Below the pieces are notes generated by a model. That model made no database searches and was not told the DNA's origin. It was given only the letters and a program-made list of their open reading frames with translations. From Pirellulales bacterium (GTDB lineage Bacteria > Planctomycetota > Planctomycetia > Pirellulales > DATAWG01), in assembly GCA_036267355.1 (NCBI GenBank), contig DATAWG010000010.1, forward strand, positions 1 through 34,802: a stretch of 34,802 bases of DNA, in the 5' to 3' direction. The translations under genes were made by a program, and so were the position numbers. Shown here one piece after another: positions 1 to 7,788 of the stretch (the stretch's first letter is position 1; every line of letters begins with the position of its first letter).

Positions 1-1
1 C

Positions 2-670
2 GTGGGCGTCATTACAGGCACCGCTAGCGCGAGTGGCCCAACCACCTACGACGGCGACACGGTCGTCAGCGGCGGCGCAAACCTCTCGGCCTCGCAGATC
101 CTGCAAAACTCGCTGGCGATCAACGCCGGCTCGACCGTGACAATCCTTCCTTACGCCGGCGGGCAAGGCAACGCTCAGCCGGCCGCGACCGCCTCGAGCG
201 CAACTTCCGCCGTTGCCACCTCCAGCGCATCGCCTGCCGAGACGAGCGATCCCTTCACGGCAATTCAAGCCGCGATCTCGTCCGGCGCGATCACAAGCGC
301 CGCGGGCCAATCGCTGGAGAACCGCATCACGGCGATCGAGAACCTGGCGGCGGCCGACCCCGCCCTGAATGCGAGCCTGCTGGAAAGCCGCGTCCTTGCA
401 GTGATCCCGTCGAGTTCGGCACTATTCGCGGCCGAAGCATCGCCGGCCGAAATCGGTTCGAGCCTGCTCGCATCCGACACGACGGCGCTTAGCTCGCCGT
501 CGGCTTCCGTATTGGGCGGCAGCGCGATCGCATCCGCCGCGTTTGCTCCGAGTGCGACCTTCGCCGCCAGCCCGGCGGCCGTGCCCGAGCCCTCGACAAT
601 CGTGTTGGCCGCGTTGGCGATCGGCGGGCTGCTGGTCGTCGTCCGTCGGCGAAACGTTTGTCGTGTATAA
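2..670 (+). CDS. PEP-CTERM surface protein, 3' end only
   Basis: The reading frame is open at the window edge, so this is the C-terminal part (about 222 residues) of a larger exported protein. The last residues carry a PEP-CTERM sorting signal: VPEPSTIV, a hydrophobic segment, then RRR. In known systems an exosortase recognises and removes this signal. The first 50 residues resemble the region just before the tail of the large surface protein at 22310-25027 (shared ITGTAS-SGPTTY-GDT and the QILQN motif), so the two are paralogues. The middle is Ala/Ser-rich with a short predicted helical part (LENRITAIENLAA). By comparison with the paralogue, the missing N-terminus probably holds autotransporter-type beta-strand repeats. 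Stop TAA at 668-670. No exosortase is in the window. Confidence 0.85.
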   Translation: MGVITGTASASGPTTYDGDTVVSGGANLSASQILQNSLAINAGSTVTILPYAGGQGNAQPAATASSATSAVATSSASPAETSDPFTAIQAAISSGAITSAAGQSLENRITAIENLAAADPALNASLLESRVLAVIPSSSALFAAEASPAEIGSSLLASDTTALSSPSASVLGGSAIASAAFAPSATFAASPAAVPEPSTIVLAALAIGGLLVVVRRRNVCRV

Positions 671-860
671 TAGCGCGTCTTGGTTCACGGGGTTTGTTTG
701 CCGGCGTTCGTTATCCGGAAGCGTCTTGCGGCCGACGGCTCTCCGACACATTCCTACGTGAACACGTGGCCGCAGGGCTTCCTCGAGCCGTTCGCTCGGG
801 GCTGCGGTGGACAGTTCCGGCCAGACGGCTGCCGAGCCCTCAACCCGCAACCGGTTCGCT

Positions 861-1565
861 ATGGCCGACGACGATTTTGATATCGAACGCCTGGCCGCCT
901 ACTTGCACCTCGACCGTGCGCAGGTCGCGCGGCTTGCCGACCGTGGCAAGCTGCCGGGACGGAAAGTGCAGGGAGTGTGGCGGTTTGCTCCGGCGGAGAT
1001 CCATCAATGGCTCGAAAGCCGGATCGGACTTTCCGGCGACGAGGAACTGGTGCAAATGGAATCGATCTTGCGTCCGCCGGCCGATACGGCGAACGATGGC
1101 GTCCCTTCGATCGCCGCAATGATGCCGCTCGAGGCGATGGCCGTGCCGCTCGACGCCCGCACACGCGGCTCGGTTATCCAATCGCTTGTGGACATTGCCG
1201 CACAAACCGGGCTGCTGTGGGATCCGGAGCGGATGACTGACGCGGTGCGCGCTCGCGAGGAAATGCATCCGACGGCCCTGGAAAACGGCGTGGCGCTGTT
1301 GCACCCGCGCCGGCCGATGCCGAGTATCCTGGGCGAGGCGTTCGTGGCATTCGGCCGGACGGCGCGTGGCATTCCCTTCGGCGGCAAAGTGCTGACCGAT
1401 TTATTCTTCTTGATCGCGTCGCTCGACGATCGCGGACATTTGCGCACGCTGGCCCGATTGAGCCGATTGATCGGCGACTCGGACCTGCTCGCGGAATTGC
1501 GCTCGGCGGCCGACGCACGTAGCGCACACGAACTGATCGAAAGCACGGAAGCGAGGCTCACATGA
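861..1565 (+). CDS. HTH + PTS EIIA-Ntr-like regulatory protein
   Basis: 234 residues from the ATG at 861; an in-frame start at 807 exists but adds only a non-conserved leader. Residues 5-52 look like an excisionase/MerR-type helix-turn-helix (LAAYLHLDRAQVARLADRG, then GVWRFAPAEIHQWLE). Residues about 85-230 match the PTS EIIA fold of the PtsN/FruA type. The motif AREEMHPTALENGVALLHPR (131-150) corresponds to the family's REx..sTgi..GvAiPH motif, which makes His148 the likely phosphorylated residue. A nitrogen-PTS-type regulatory role is known for the family; the DNA-binding half suggests a fused transcriptional output here (inference). The stop overlaps the next start (ATGA at 1562-1565), so the two genes are translationally coupled. 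Confidence 0.8.
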   Translation: MADDDFDIERLAAYLHLDRAQVARLADRGKLPGRKVQGVWRFAPAEIHQWLESRIGLSGDEELVQMESILRPPADTANDGVPSIAAMMPLEAMAVPLDARTRGSVIQSLVDIAAQTGLLWDPERMTDAVRAREEMHPTALENGVALLHPRRPMPSILGEAFVAFGRTARGIPFGGKVLTDLFFLIASLDDRGHLRTLARLSRLIGDSDLLAELRSAADARSAHELIESTEARLT

Positions 1566-2374
1566 CCCACAAGGCGCTTTCGGTCTTGTTGGTCGGCGAT
1601 GCGATGCGGAGCGAATTCGCGCACGTTTTCGAATGGCTCCGCGAGCACTCTGAATTAGCGGTCGTATCCGACATGGCCGCGGCGGCCGAGCGATTGGCGG
1701 CCGCCGATTGGGATCCGGAATTGATCGTGGTGGCGCAGTCGTGGCCGGGGGAATTTTCTCCGAAGCAGATCGACCGATTGCGGCGGATGAGGCCGCTGGC
1801 CCGGCTCAGCGAGTTGCTCGGCAGTTGGTGCGAAGGCGAAACGCGAACTGGCCGGCCTGCCGGGGGCACGCTGCGAAATTATTGGCATCAATGGCTGCCG
1901 CGTATGGGACCGCAATTCGAACGCGCGGCGCGCGGCCAGCGGCCCGTCTGGAGTTTACCGACCACCGCGACCGACGACGAACGGCTGCTGGCGACGGTCG
2001 AAAGGGGCGAACTCCCGCAACGCACGCCGGCGAGCCGGGGATTGATCGCGGTGCTGCTATCGAGCGGTGTTATGGCGAGAGCCGTCTGCGATGCGTGCCC
2101 AACGCGAGGTTATGCGTGTATCTGGCTGCCGCACGGCCGCGAGAAGTATTTGGCCGGCGTCCGAGCAGTCATTTGGGACGCTCCGCCGGTGGTGGAAAGT
2201 TGGGCAGGCTCGATGGCCCAATTGCGCCAAGCGTGGAAAGACACGCCGATTGTCGCGTTGGCCGGCTTTCCGCGAATCGAAGATGTCGAACGGCTGCGGG
2301 CCGCGGGAGCCGCGGCAGTCGTCTCCAAGCCATTCCTGCTGGACGATCTCTTCTGGCAAATCGAGCAGTTGTGA
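1562..2374 (+). CDS. Degenerate two-receiver-like protein
   Basis: 270 residues, starting inside the stop codon of the EIIA-like gene. It looks like two response-regulator receiver-like folds in tandem. The N-terminal one (SVLLVGDA, then DPELIVVAQSWPGE) lacks the phosphoacceptor Asp, with Ala in its place. The C-terminal one keeps an Asp (D206 in VIWDAPP) and the receiver Lys (K256 in VVSKPFLLDDLFWQIEQL), but the acidic pair near its start is missing (IAVLLSSGV). No output domain is visible. Family assignment is by pattern only. The coupling suggests that it works with the EIIA/HTH protein, possibly as a partner or phosphorylation-independent sensor (inference). It could also be an uncharacterised planctomycete protein with unrelated Rossmann-like folds. 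Confidence 0.65.
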   Translation: MTHKALSVLLVGDAMRSEFAHVFEWLREHSELAVVSDMAAAAERLAAADWDPELIVVAQSWPGEFSPKQIDRLRRMRPLARLSELLGSWCEGETRTGRPAGGTLRNYWHQWLPRMGPQFERAARGQRPVWSLPTTATDDERLLATVERGELPQRTPASRGLIAVLLSSGVMARAVCDACPTRGYACIWLPHGREKYLAGVRAVIWDAPPVVESWAGSMAQLRQAWKDTPIVALAGFPRIEDVERLRAAGAAAVVSKPFLLDDLFWQIEQL

Positions 2375-2383
2375 AAAAGATAG

Positions 2384-2505
2384 AACCACGGATCACACGA
2401 AATACACGTGTGAAAAACGACTCGCCGCACGAATCATCCGCTCGACGGCCTTGGCCGCCTGTCGCAAAACTCCTTTATCCGTCTGCATCGGTCTGATCCG
2501 TGGTT
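2384..2505. repeat. 122-bp element with 12-bp inverted ends
   Basis: AACCACGGATCA at 2384-2395 is exactly inverted as TGATCCGTGGTT at 2494-2505. The element fills the gap between the convergent stops at 2374 and 2508. It may act as a bidirectional terminator or be a small palindromic repeat; there is no T-run. An internal ACACGTGT palindrome is also present. Confidence 0.6.
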
Positions 2506-2507
2506 GC

Positions 2508-3299
2508 TTACTCGAGACCCGATTCATCGCTCAACTCGAGGCGGAGGATTTCGCGGCGCCAATCGGGTTCGTGGATTGGCCAGCCGCGCACGCTTGTCGC
2601 GCCGGAATCGAGCGGCCCGATTGGAATTTTTTGGGTGTGGACGCACTGCCAACAATTGCGTTCCAGTGGACAAAGCGGCGGCACTCGGCCGGGCACATTG
2701 CTGCGGCGAAATTCAAGCCGCCCTTGATCGATGATCGAAATCACGACCGGCGCGGAAAAATCGAGCATTCGCCTGGCAATCAGTTCGTGGCTGGCCGTGT
2801 GATAACGCTGTTTCAATTCGAGCAAGTCCCAGCCGTCCGCGGCAGCGTCCGCGGCGAACCAATCGGTCGGCAGCAGCAGCCGGCTGGCAAGCAGATTGGC
2901 GATTTTTTCCCGGGCGACGAGCGGCGCGGCGCCGGGATCGACGGCCAACGCGTCGAACACTTGCGGAGAAAGATATTCGCCGATCTCATGAGCCACGGCC
3001 CATTGCCGCCGCTCCGGCCGGGGGTCGGGCTTCAACAAGATCGACAGTCCGCCGCAATCGGGCTGTCCCGCGAGCCGCACCAACCGTGCCCGATTCGACT
3101 GCCGATCGTCCCAGGCGAGCATGAATCCAAGCCGCTTGGCCAATGCCACGGCATCGACCGGAGGCTGTTCGACGCCGGCACGTTTGAACAGGTCGGCCAC
3201 GGCCGCATCGAGAGCCGCGGCCAGTTCTTCAGCGGCGAATTGCGGGAGCATTTTCGGATCCGCCCGAGTCAGGCAGCCATGCATGGAAATAGTGTACAT
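2508..3299 (-). CDS. ImmA/IrrE-like metallo-endopeptidase (M78), HExxE variant
   Basis: 263 residues from the ATG at 3299. In-frame ATGs at 3284 and 3251 are alternatives, and the last gives MLPQFAAEEL, where similarity to the family seems to begin. The protein has the layout of the ImmA/IrrE (DUF955) family: a helical start with VDAVALAKRLGF, the metal-site helix AVAHEIGEYL (His104, Glu105), and a later AREKIANLLASRLLLP helix that supplies the family's third ligand (Glu131) and ends in the typical 'LLxP'. The usual second histidine of HExxH is Glu108, so metal binding may be altered. About 100 residues follow the protease core, with CPLERNCWQC near the end. Relatives cleave XRE-type repressors, but no such repressor lies next door. 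Confidence 0.75.
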   Translation of the reverse strand: MYTISMHGCLTRADPKMLPQFAAEELAAALDAAVADLFKRAGVEQPPVDAVALAKRLGFMLAWDDRQSNRARLVRLAGQPDCGGLSILLKPDPRPERRQWAVAHEIGEYLSPQVFDALAVDPGAAPLVAREKIANLLASRLLLPTDWFAADAAADGWDLLELKQRYHTASHELIARRMLDFSAPVVISIIDQGRLEFRRSNVPGRVPPLCPLERNCWQCVHTQKIPIGPLDSGATSVRGWPIHEPDWRREILRLELSDESGLE

Positions 3300-3312
3300 C
3301 TGAATAGTACAT
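3288..3312. promoter_or_regulatory. Possible operator: two direct repeats over a start codon
   Basis: AATAGTGTACAT (3288-3299) and AATAGTACAT (3303-3312) are near-identical direct repeats spaced by three bases. They cover the longest ATG start of the ImmA/IrrE-like gene and sit in the divergent gap with the metallopeptidase gene. A DNA-binding site is possible; there is no direct evidence for a regulator. Confidence 0.3.
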
Positions 3313-3468
3313 GCTTGCTAGGGAAATGCAAGCGTCCAGCCACGGAATACTGCGCAAGCATCGGCACCCAACGACGCGCAGCGCAACAACGTTGACTTTG
3401 GCGGCATCCGTCGCGATGCTGATGGTTATGGGGCGGTTTCTTTTCTACCGGCATTCAGGCGACGACGA

Positions 3469-5001
3469 ATGGATTCCTCATGGCCATCGATCGAGCGGTG
3501 GTATGCATGGCGCCTCGCGCCGGCCGTCTGCGCGCTGTTGGCCCTTGCGGCGTTGAATGTGCGAGCGTTTGCCTATCCGCCTGCCGATGCCCCTGCGGCC
3601 AATTCGCGGCCGGCGGCATCGGAGCCCGCCATCGCGGCGCTCGATTTGGCGAATATGGCCCATTGGAAGCTCGAAGAGTTGCATCTGAAGAATGGCCGGG
3701 CGTTGCCGGGGCTGATCAAGGGAGAAGATTCCGGGGGGGTCGATTTTCTGGAAATCCGTCGGCCGGCCGACCGGCCGATGTTTTTCGTGATGTTCTGGCA
3801 TTTTCCGATCGACAAGATCGACCATCTCTCGCGGCTTCCGGAAGCCGATCGAAAGCTGCTGATGGCTCGGGTCGAGGCCGTGAAAAATCGCTCCCGCCAG
3901 GAGGATGAAGGGCAAGCCAAGATCCGCTTGGAACATTCCGGCAGCGATGATGATGGCGTATGGCACTATGGCAGCGAAACGTGGCAGACAATCGATCATC
4001 GGCCCTGGCTCATGTTGGACAGCACAGCCGATGAAGAAACCACGCGGCGATCGATCGTGCGGATCGAGCAGATGTTCGCGGCCTACCGCGAAATCCTGCC
4101 TCCGCGCACGCGCCCGATTCGGCCGCTGTCGATCAAGCTGTTCGGAACGATGCGCGAGTACAAAGATTTTTTGAAATCGCTCGATTTAAAGGTCGAGAAC
4201 CCGGCCGTGTTCATCGCCGATGAGAATCAATTGGCCGTCGGAAGCGAACTGTCGGCCTATGCCCAGCAGTTGCGCGAGGTGCGCCGCCGGCACGCGGAAT
4301 TGCGCCGCGACAACGATCGCCGTGCCGCTGCGATGCCCGCCGCATTGGCGGTGCTGCGGCAGCAATTGTCTGTCGGCGGCGAATCGGCGAGCGAGCAAAA
4401 AAACATCATCCAGTCGTACCAAGCACGGTGGAAAAACGAAGTCGAGCAGATCAACCATCACATCAACTCGGCCGAGCGGCGGAATCTCGATCAATTCGAC
4501 CTATTGACGGCGGGCATTTTCGCGCGCTTGTTTCACGAAGCGTTTCACGCGTATCTGGAAAACTACGTCTATCCGCAGCGCGACCACGATGTGCCGCGCT
4601 GGCTGAATGAAGGTCTGGCTCAGATTTTTGAAACCGGACAACTTGAGGCGGGAACATTGCGGCTCGATGCTCCCCACGCCGAGAGGCTGGCCATGTTGCA
4701 GGCCGATCTACGCAGCGCGCAACCGCTGTCGCTGGCCGACATTTTGAATGCCGACGGTCGCGAGTTCCTTGTCTACCATCCGGGCGGCGCCTCCGCCTCG
4801 AAGACGTATTACTTGTATTCCTGGGGGCTGGCCTGGTATTTGACGTTCCGCCAACCCGTCTTGGAAACGGTCGCCCTCGACCGCTACGTCGATCGCTCGG
4901 CGGCGAAGCTGCCGCCGGTCGCCCGGTTCGAAAAACTCGTCGGAATGCCGCTCGACCAGTTCGAGTCTCGCTGGCGTGCGGAGATGCTGCGGCTCAAGTG
5001 A
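3469..5001 (+). CDS. Secreted HExxH metallopeptidase-like protein (DUF1570-type)
   Basis: 510 residues. An N-terminal hydrophobic stretch (APAVCALLALAALNVRAFA, about 17-35) is a signal peptide or anchor. The central part is charged, with a coiled-coil-like segment around residues 265-345. The C-terminal third holds a gluzincin-type zinc site: HEAFHAYLE with His356, Glu357 and His360, then RWLNEGLAQIFE with Glu381 as the likely third ligand. This arrangement is typical of planctomycete DUF1570 proteins, whose substrates are unknown. A protein with the same kind of site lies at 18013-19470. No clear Shine-Dalgarno sequence precedes the ATG. The gene ends just before a tandem-repeat array. Confidence 0.8.
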   Translation: MDSSWPSIERWYAWRLAPAVCALLALAALNVRAFAYPPADAPAANSRPAASEPAIAALDLANMAHWKLEELHLKNGRALPGLIKGEDSGGVDFLEIRRPADRPMFFVMFWHFPIDKIDHLSRLPEADRKLLMARVEAVKNRSRQEDEGQAKIRLEHSGSDDDGVWHYGSETWQTIDHRPWLMLDSTADEETTRRSIVRIEQMFAAYREILPPRTRPIRPLSIKLFGTMREYKDFLKSLDLKVENPAVFIADENQLAVGSELSAYAQQLREVRRRHAELRRDNDRRAAAMPAALAVLRQQLSVGGESASEQKNIIQSYQARWKNEVEQINHHINSAERRNLDQFDLLTAGIFARLFHEAFHAYLENYVYPQRDHDVPRWLNEGLAQIFETGQLEAGTLRLDAPHAERLAMLQADLRSAQPLSLADILNADGREFLVYHPGGASASKTYYLYSWGLAWYLTFRQPVLETVALDRYVDRSAAKLPPVARFEKLVGMPLDQFESRWRAEMLRLK

Positions 5002-5022
5002 GCGGTCCTTATAGCGTAAACA

Positions 5023-5628
5023 GGAAATCAACGTCTGTCAGCATCCTTCCTCGCTCACGCTTCGGGCTTGTGTCGGGCAATACTAGCCCGACGCGTCAGC
5101 GAGGACGAACCGCCGCAAGACCCTGCATTGGTTTATTTGCAAAAAGTCTCGCATCAACGCCCTCTCCACCGCACGTAGAGCAGCGCAAAGGGGGGGAAAT
5201 CGACGTCTGTCAGCGTCCTTCCTCGCTCACGCTTCGGGCTTGTGTCGGGCAATACTGGCCCGAAGCGTTAGCGAGGACGAACCGCCGCAAGACCCCGCAT
5301 TGGTTTATTTGCAAAAGTCTCGCATCAACGCCCTCTCCACCGCACGTAGAGCAGCGCAAAGGGGGGAAATCAACGTCTGTCAGCGTCCTTCCTCGCTCAC
5401 GCTTCGGGCTTGTGTGGGGCAATACTAGCCCGACGCGTCAGCGAGGACGAACCGCCGCAAGACCCTGCATTGGTCTATTTGCAAAAGTACCACACCAACG
5501 CCCTCTCCACCGCACGTGGAGCAGCGCAAAGGGGGGAAATCGACGTCTGTCAGCGTCCTTCCTCGCTCACGCTTCGGGCTTGTGTGAGGGAATACTGGCC
5601 CGAAGCGTTAGCGCTTCGGGCTTGTGGT
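5023..5628. repeat. Tandem array of 170-172-bp units with an embedded palindromic repeat
   Basis: The landmark [CG]-ACGTCTGTCAGC starts at 5029, 5201, 5371 and 5541, giving periods of 172, 170 and 170. The fourth copy is cut after about 85 bp. Each copy contains an inverted pair, CCTCGCTCACGCTTCGGGC ... GCCCGA-GCGT-AGCGAGG, the same palindrome family seen at 9765 and 17872. The array sits between convergent genes. Because the period is not a multiple of three, successive copies are read in different frames by any through-going ORF, which argues against coding. Confidence 0.95.
5598..5621. terminator. Perfect hairpin between convergent genes
   Basis: GCCCGAAGCG - TTAG - CGCTTCGGGC forms a perfect 10-bp stem with a 4-nt loop at the truncated end of the tandem array, just downstream of the YhaM-like gene on the minus strand. 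It lacks a clear T-run, so it may be only a collapsed palindromic repeat. Confidence 0.4.
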
Positions 5629-5655
5629 ATTGATCGGCGAGTGTTGAGACAACGT

Positions 5656-6675
5656 CTACGAGCCGCGATAGACTTGCTGAAAAAGCTGGTTCTTCTTCGA
5701 TGTTAGCGGCCCCGGCGTCGCGTCGTCGTGCAGCGCTTGAAACATCATCTGATATTTCGCATCCAAATCGTCGGCATAGTGAACCAGGAGCGCCTCGGGC
5801 GTCATCGGCGGTTTGGGCGACCCCCATTCCGGCAGTCGCTGGTGCGCGACGATGATGTGTTCGAGCCGCAACAGTATTTCGGCGGGCAAATCGCGGCCGA
5901 CCGCCGCTTCGCGAACGATATCGCGGCCTTGCAGAATGTGGCCGATCAGGGCCCCTTCGGCCGAATAGACGGCCCCTTGCGGCTCTTGCCGATATTCGCG
6001 CAGCTTGCCGATGTCGTGCAGCGCGGCCCCCGCGACGACCAGCCCCTTGTCCAGCCGCGGTTGCATCTCCGGATATAGTTCGTCGTACTTATCCGCAAGG
6101 AAGGCGGCCGAGCGCGTGACGCTGAGCACATGCTCGATCCAACCGCCGACATAGGCATGATGGTTCCGCGTGGCGGCCGGCAGCCGCGTGAGTTGCTCGC
6201 GATTGCCGGCCAGGATATCGATCACGAGGCTGCGGAGCGCGGCGTCGGAAATTCGATCCCAGACCAAAGCCGTCAAATCGTCGAACATCGCCCCAGGATC
6301 GAATCGCGATCGCTTTTGGCACGCGAGCGGATCGAAACCGTCGGCCGCGTCGGCTTCGACCGTTTCGCGGATTTTCTTGATATCGAGTTGCGGGCCGAAA
6401 TTCGTGTCGCGATAGACGGCCCGGAGCTTGTAGAAAATTCCGGCGCGCCAGCGCTCGCGGCATTCGACGGACCACGTCGAATCATTCCAGATCGGAAAGC
6501 TGAGTTCGCGGGCATGGTCGCGAAACGTGATTTTGAAATACGGCTTTCCGTCGCGCGTCGTCAGTTCTTCCTTGCTTGAGAGAAGCGCGAATAGATCGGC
6601 TTCCTGTCCGTGCGTGAGGTCGGAAAGCGGCACGATCGAAAGCGCCTTGCCAGACGCGATGGTTTTCGTAGACAC
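5656..6675 (-). CDS. 3'-5' exoribonuclease, YhaM-like (OB-fold + HD domain)
   Basis: 339 residues from a GTG at 6675. Residues about 15-110 form an OB-type nucleic-acid binding part (YFKITFRDHARELSFPIWND). Residues 165-300 are an HD metal-dependent phosphohydrolase domain: HHAYVGGWIEH (His182), AALHDIGKLREY (His220-Asp221), GALIGHILQG, and EHIIVAHQ. The order and spacing match YhaM/CBF1-type 3'-5' exonucleases, which act in RNA turnover or DNA processing in the cytoplasm. Length is close to the usual 310-340. It is on the same strand as the DUF4337 and DUF4328 genes, but with noncoding gaps, so operon membership is uncertain. Confidence 0.88.
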   Translation of the reverse strand: MSTKTIASGKALSIVPLSDLTHGQEADLFALLSSKEELTTRDGKPYFKITFRDHARELSFPIWNDSTWSVECRERWRAGIFYKLRAVYRDTNFGPQLDIKKIRETVEADAADGFDPLACQKRSRFDPGAMFDDLTALVWDRISDAALRSLVIDILAGNREQLTRLPAATRNHHAYVGGWIEHVLSVTRSAAFLADKYDELYPEMQPRLDKGLVVAGAALHDIGKLREYRQEPQGAVYSAEGALIGHILQGRDIVREAAVGRDLPAEILLRLEHIIVAHQRLPEWGSPKPPMTPEALLVHYADDLDAKYQMMFQALHDDATPGPLTSKKNQLFQQVYRGS

Positions 6676-6711
6676 GGCAGTTAGCCCCAGGAAATGAAGT
6701 TCAAATGAAAT

Positions 6712-7395
6712 TCAGGATCGTAAGCAATCGAACCGGCAACCTTCGACGGCCAATTTGATGCTGGCTGCATTCGCCGAATTTCCCCCGGGGAATAACTGGG
6801 CGGATGCTTTCGCCTTCGGCTTGGCTTCTTCCTTCCCTCCCTCGACTTCCCGGTAGACGAACGTTTCGCCCCAAATCAAATAGCCCAAGGCGATGGCGCC
6901 GAACACGAGACTTAGATACCAGAACCACCGCCGCTTGGTCAGCACGGCGATGGCGGACACGGCTACGGCGACCTGAAACCAAGTCACGCTGGGGGCCAGT
7001 GTTTCGTGCCGCTCGAACCGTTCGTCGGCCGAGCGCCCCAGTTCGTTGGCATCGTCTTGAATCTTCGCCATCTTCTTTTTTTCTTTGTCGACTTCGGCTT
7101 GATCTCCCTTCGGAACGGGTCGGTCGAGCGATGTCAGCATGTCGATCTTCATTTGAAGAATAGTGGCTTTGACATTTTTGGCTTGGTAATACGACCATTG
7201 ATCGCTGGCCTTCACGGTTTCGCGAATCGACGTGTTCGCATTCAGTCCGCTAAGAAGCGAGGCGATTGCGGCGAGTCCGGCCAAGATTGCCGTGCTCAAT
7301 GCGACCATGCCCACCCATTGCTCTTCCGAGTGGTGAGCGGCGTGGTGGATGTGTTCGTGCACTTGCTCGATTGGGATTTCCATTTCTTCTGGCAT
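6712..7395 (-). CDS. DUF4337-type membrane protein
   Basis: About 227 residues from the ATG at 7395. A GGAGG at about 7404-7408 sits 9-11 nt upstream, which favours this start over the longer one at 7413. The start MPEEMEIPIEQVHEHIHHAAH is acidic then His-rich, as is common in this family. Membrane segments are at about residues 30-55 and as a pair in 135-180 (FQVAVAVSAIAVLT; WYLSLVFGAIALGYLIW). Between them is a helical soluble stretch with charged Lys/Glu repeats (DQAEVDKEKKKMAKIQDD). The C-terminal 45 residues are lysine/alanine-rich then unrelated-looking (GCRFDCLRS). Function is unknown for the family. Confidence 0.78.
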   Translation of the reverse strand: MPEEMEIPIEQVHEHIHHAAHHSEEQWVGMVALSTAILAGLAAIASLLSGLNANTSIRETVKASDQWSYYQAKNVKATILQMKIDMLTSLDRPVPKGDQAEVDKEKKKMAKIQDDANELGRSADERFERHETLAPSVTWFQVAVAVSAIAVLTKRRWFWYLSLVFGAIALGYLIWGETFVYREVEGGKEEAKPKAKASAQLFPGGNSANAASIKLAVEGCRFDCLRS

Positions 7396-7788
7396 AGCGT
7401 CGGCGGCCTCCATCGAGGTGGAATCGGCAATAAATTGGATGCCGATATTCTAGCCGCCCGACCGACGATCTCAATCGCCCGGCTCCGCGAAAATGCCCGG
7501 AAAGCTGAGAAAAGATCGTTCGCAAGAATACAACGGACCGCAGCCCCACGCCGCGCAAGCGACGATTGCCGGATAGCGAAAGGGCTTTGGACCGGCTTAA
7601 AATTCTGGTCGCTGCCCACGGATCGGTCCGATTACGAAGAGCAGGCTGATTGCCGGATTTCGCGCCGAATCTTGGCTAATCAGCCGAACGGGCGTCGCTG
7701 GAGTTGCATTCCGCCCGTCGTTCGGCGCGCTCTTGGCAGAGCTCTTCTCCGCGCGAATCCTCCCGCTTTCAACACCGAAGCTTTCCGC
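7396..7788. other. Noncoding gap, 393 bp
   Basis: It holds the upstream region of the DUF4337 gene and the downstream region of the DUF4328 gene. The only structure seen is an imperfect hairpin at 7683-7726 (GCCGAACGGGCG ... CGCCCGTCGTTCGGC), which lies just past the DUF4328 stop and could end that transcript. It has no T-run. No gene is supported. Confidence 0.5.

Noticed and set aside
664-672. TATAAT at the end of the first gene as a promoter for the EIIA-like gene
   Set aside because: No acceptable -35 hexamer at 16-18 bp; occurrence by chance is likely.
2067-3395. 442-codon open frame on the plus strand over the receiver and ImmA/IrrE genes
   Set aside because: It lies antisense to the ImmA/IrrE-like gene and overlaps the receiver gene in another frame. 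It has no family features and is explained by the high G+C content.
3392-3420. TTGACT plus weak -10 upstream of the metallopeptidase gene
   Set aside because: The -10 candidate (GATGCT) is a poor match, so I did not call it a promoter.
4998-5633. Long open frame through the tandem array (211 codons)
   Set aside because: The repeat period (170-172) shifts the reading frame between copies, so different peptides result from the same repeat unit. The peptide 'SPTRQRG' type is a translation of the palindrome, not a protein.
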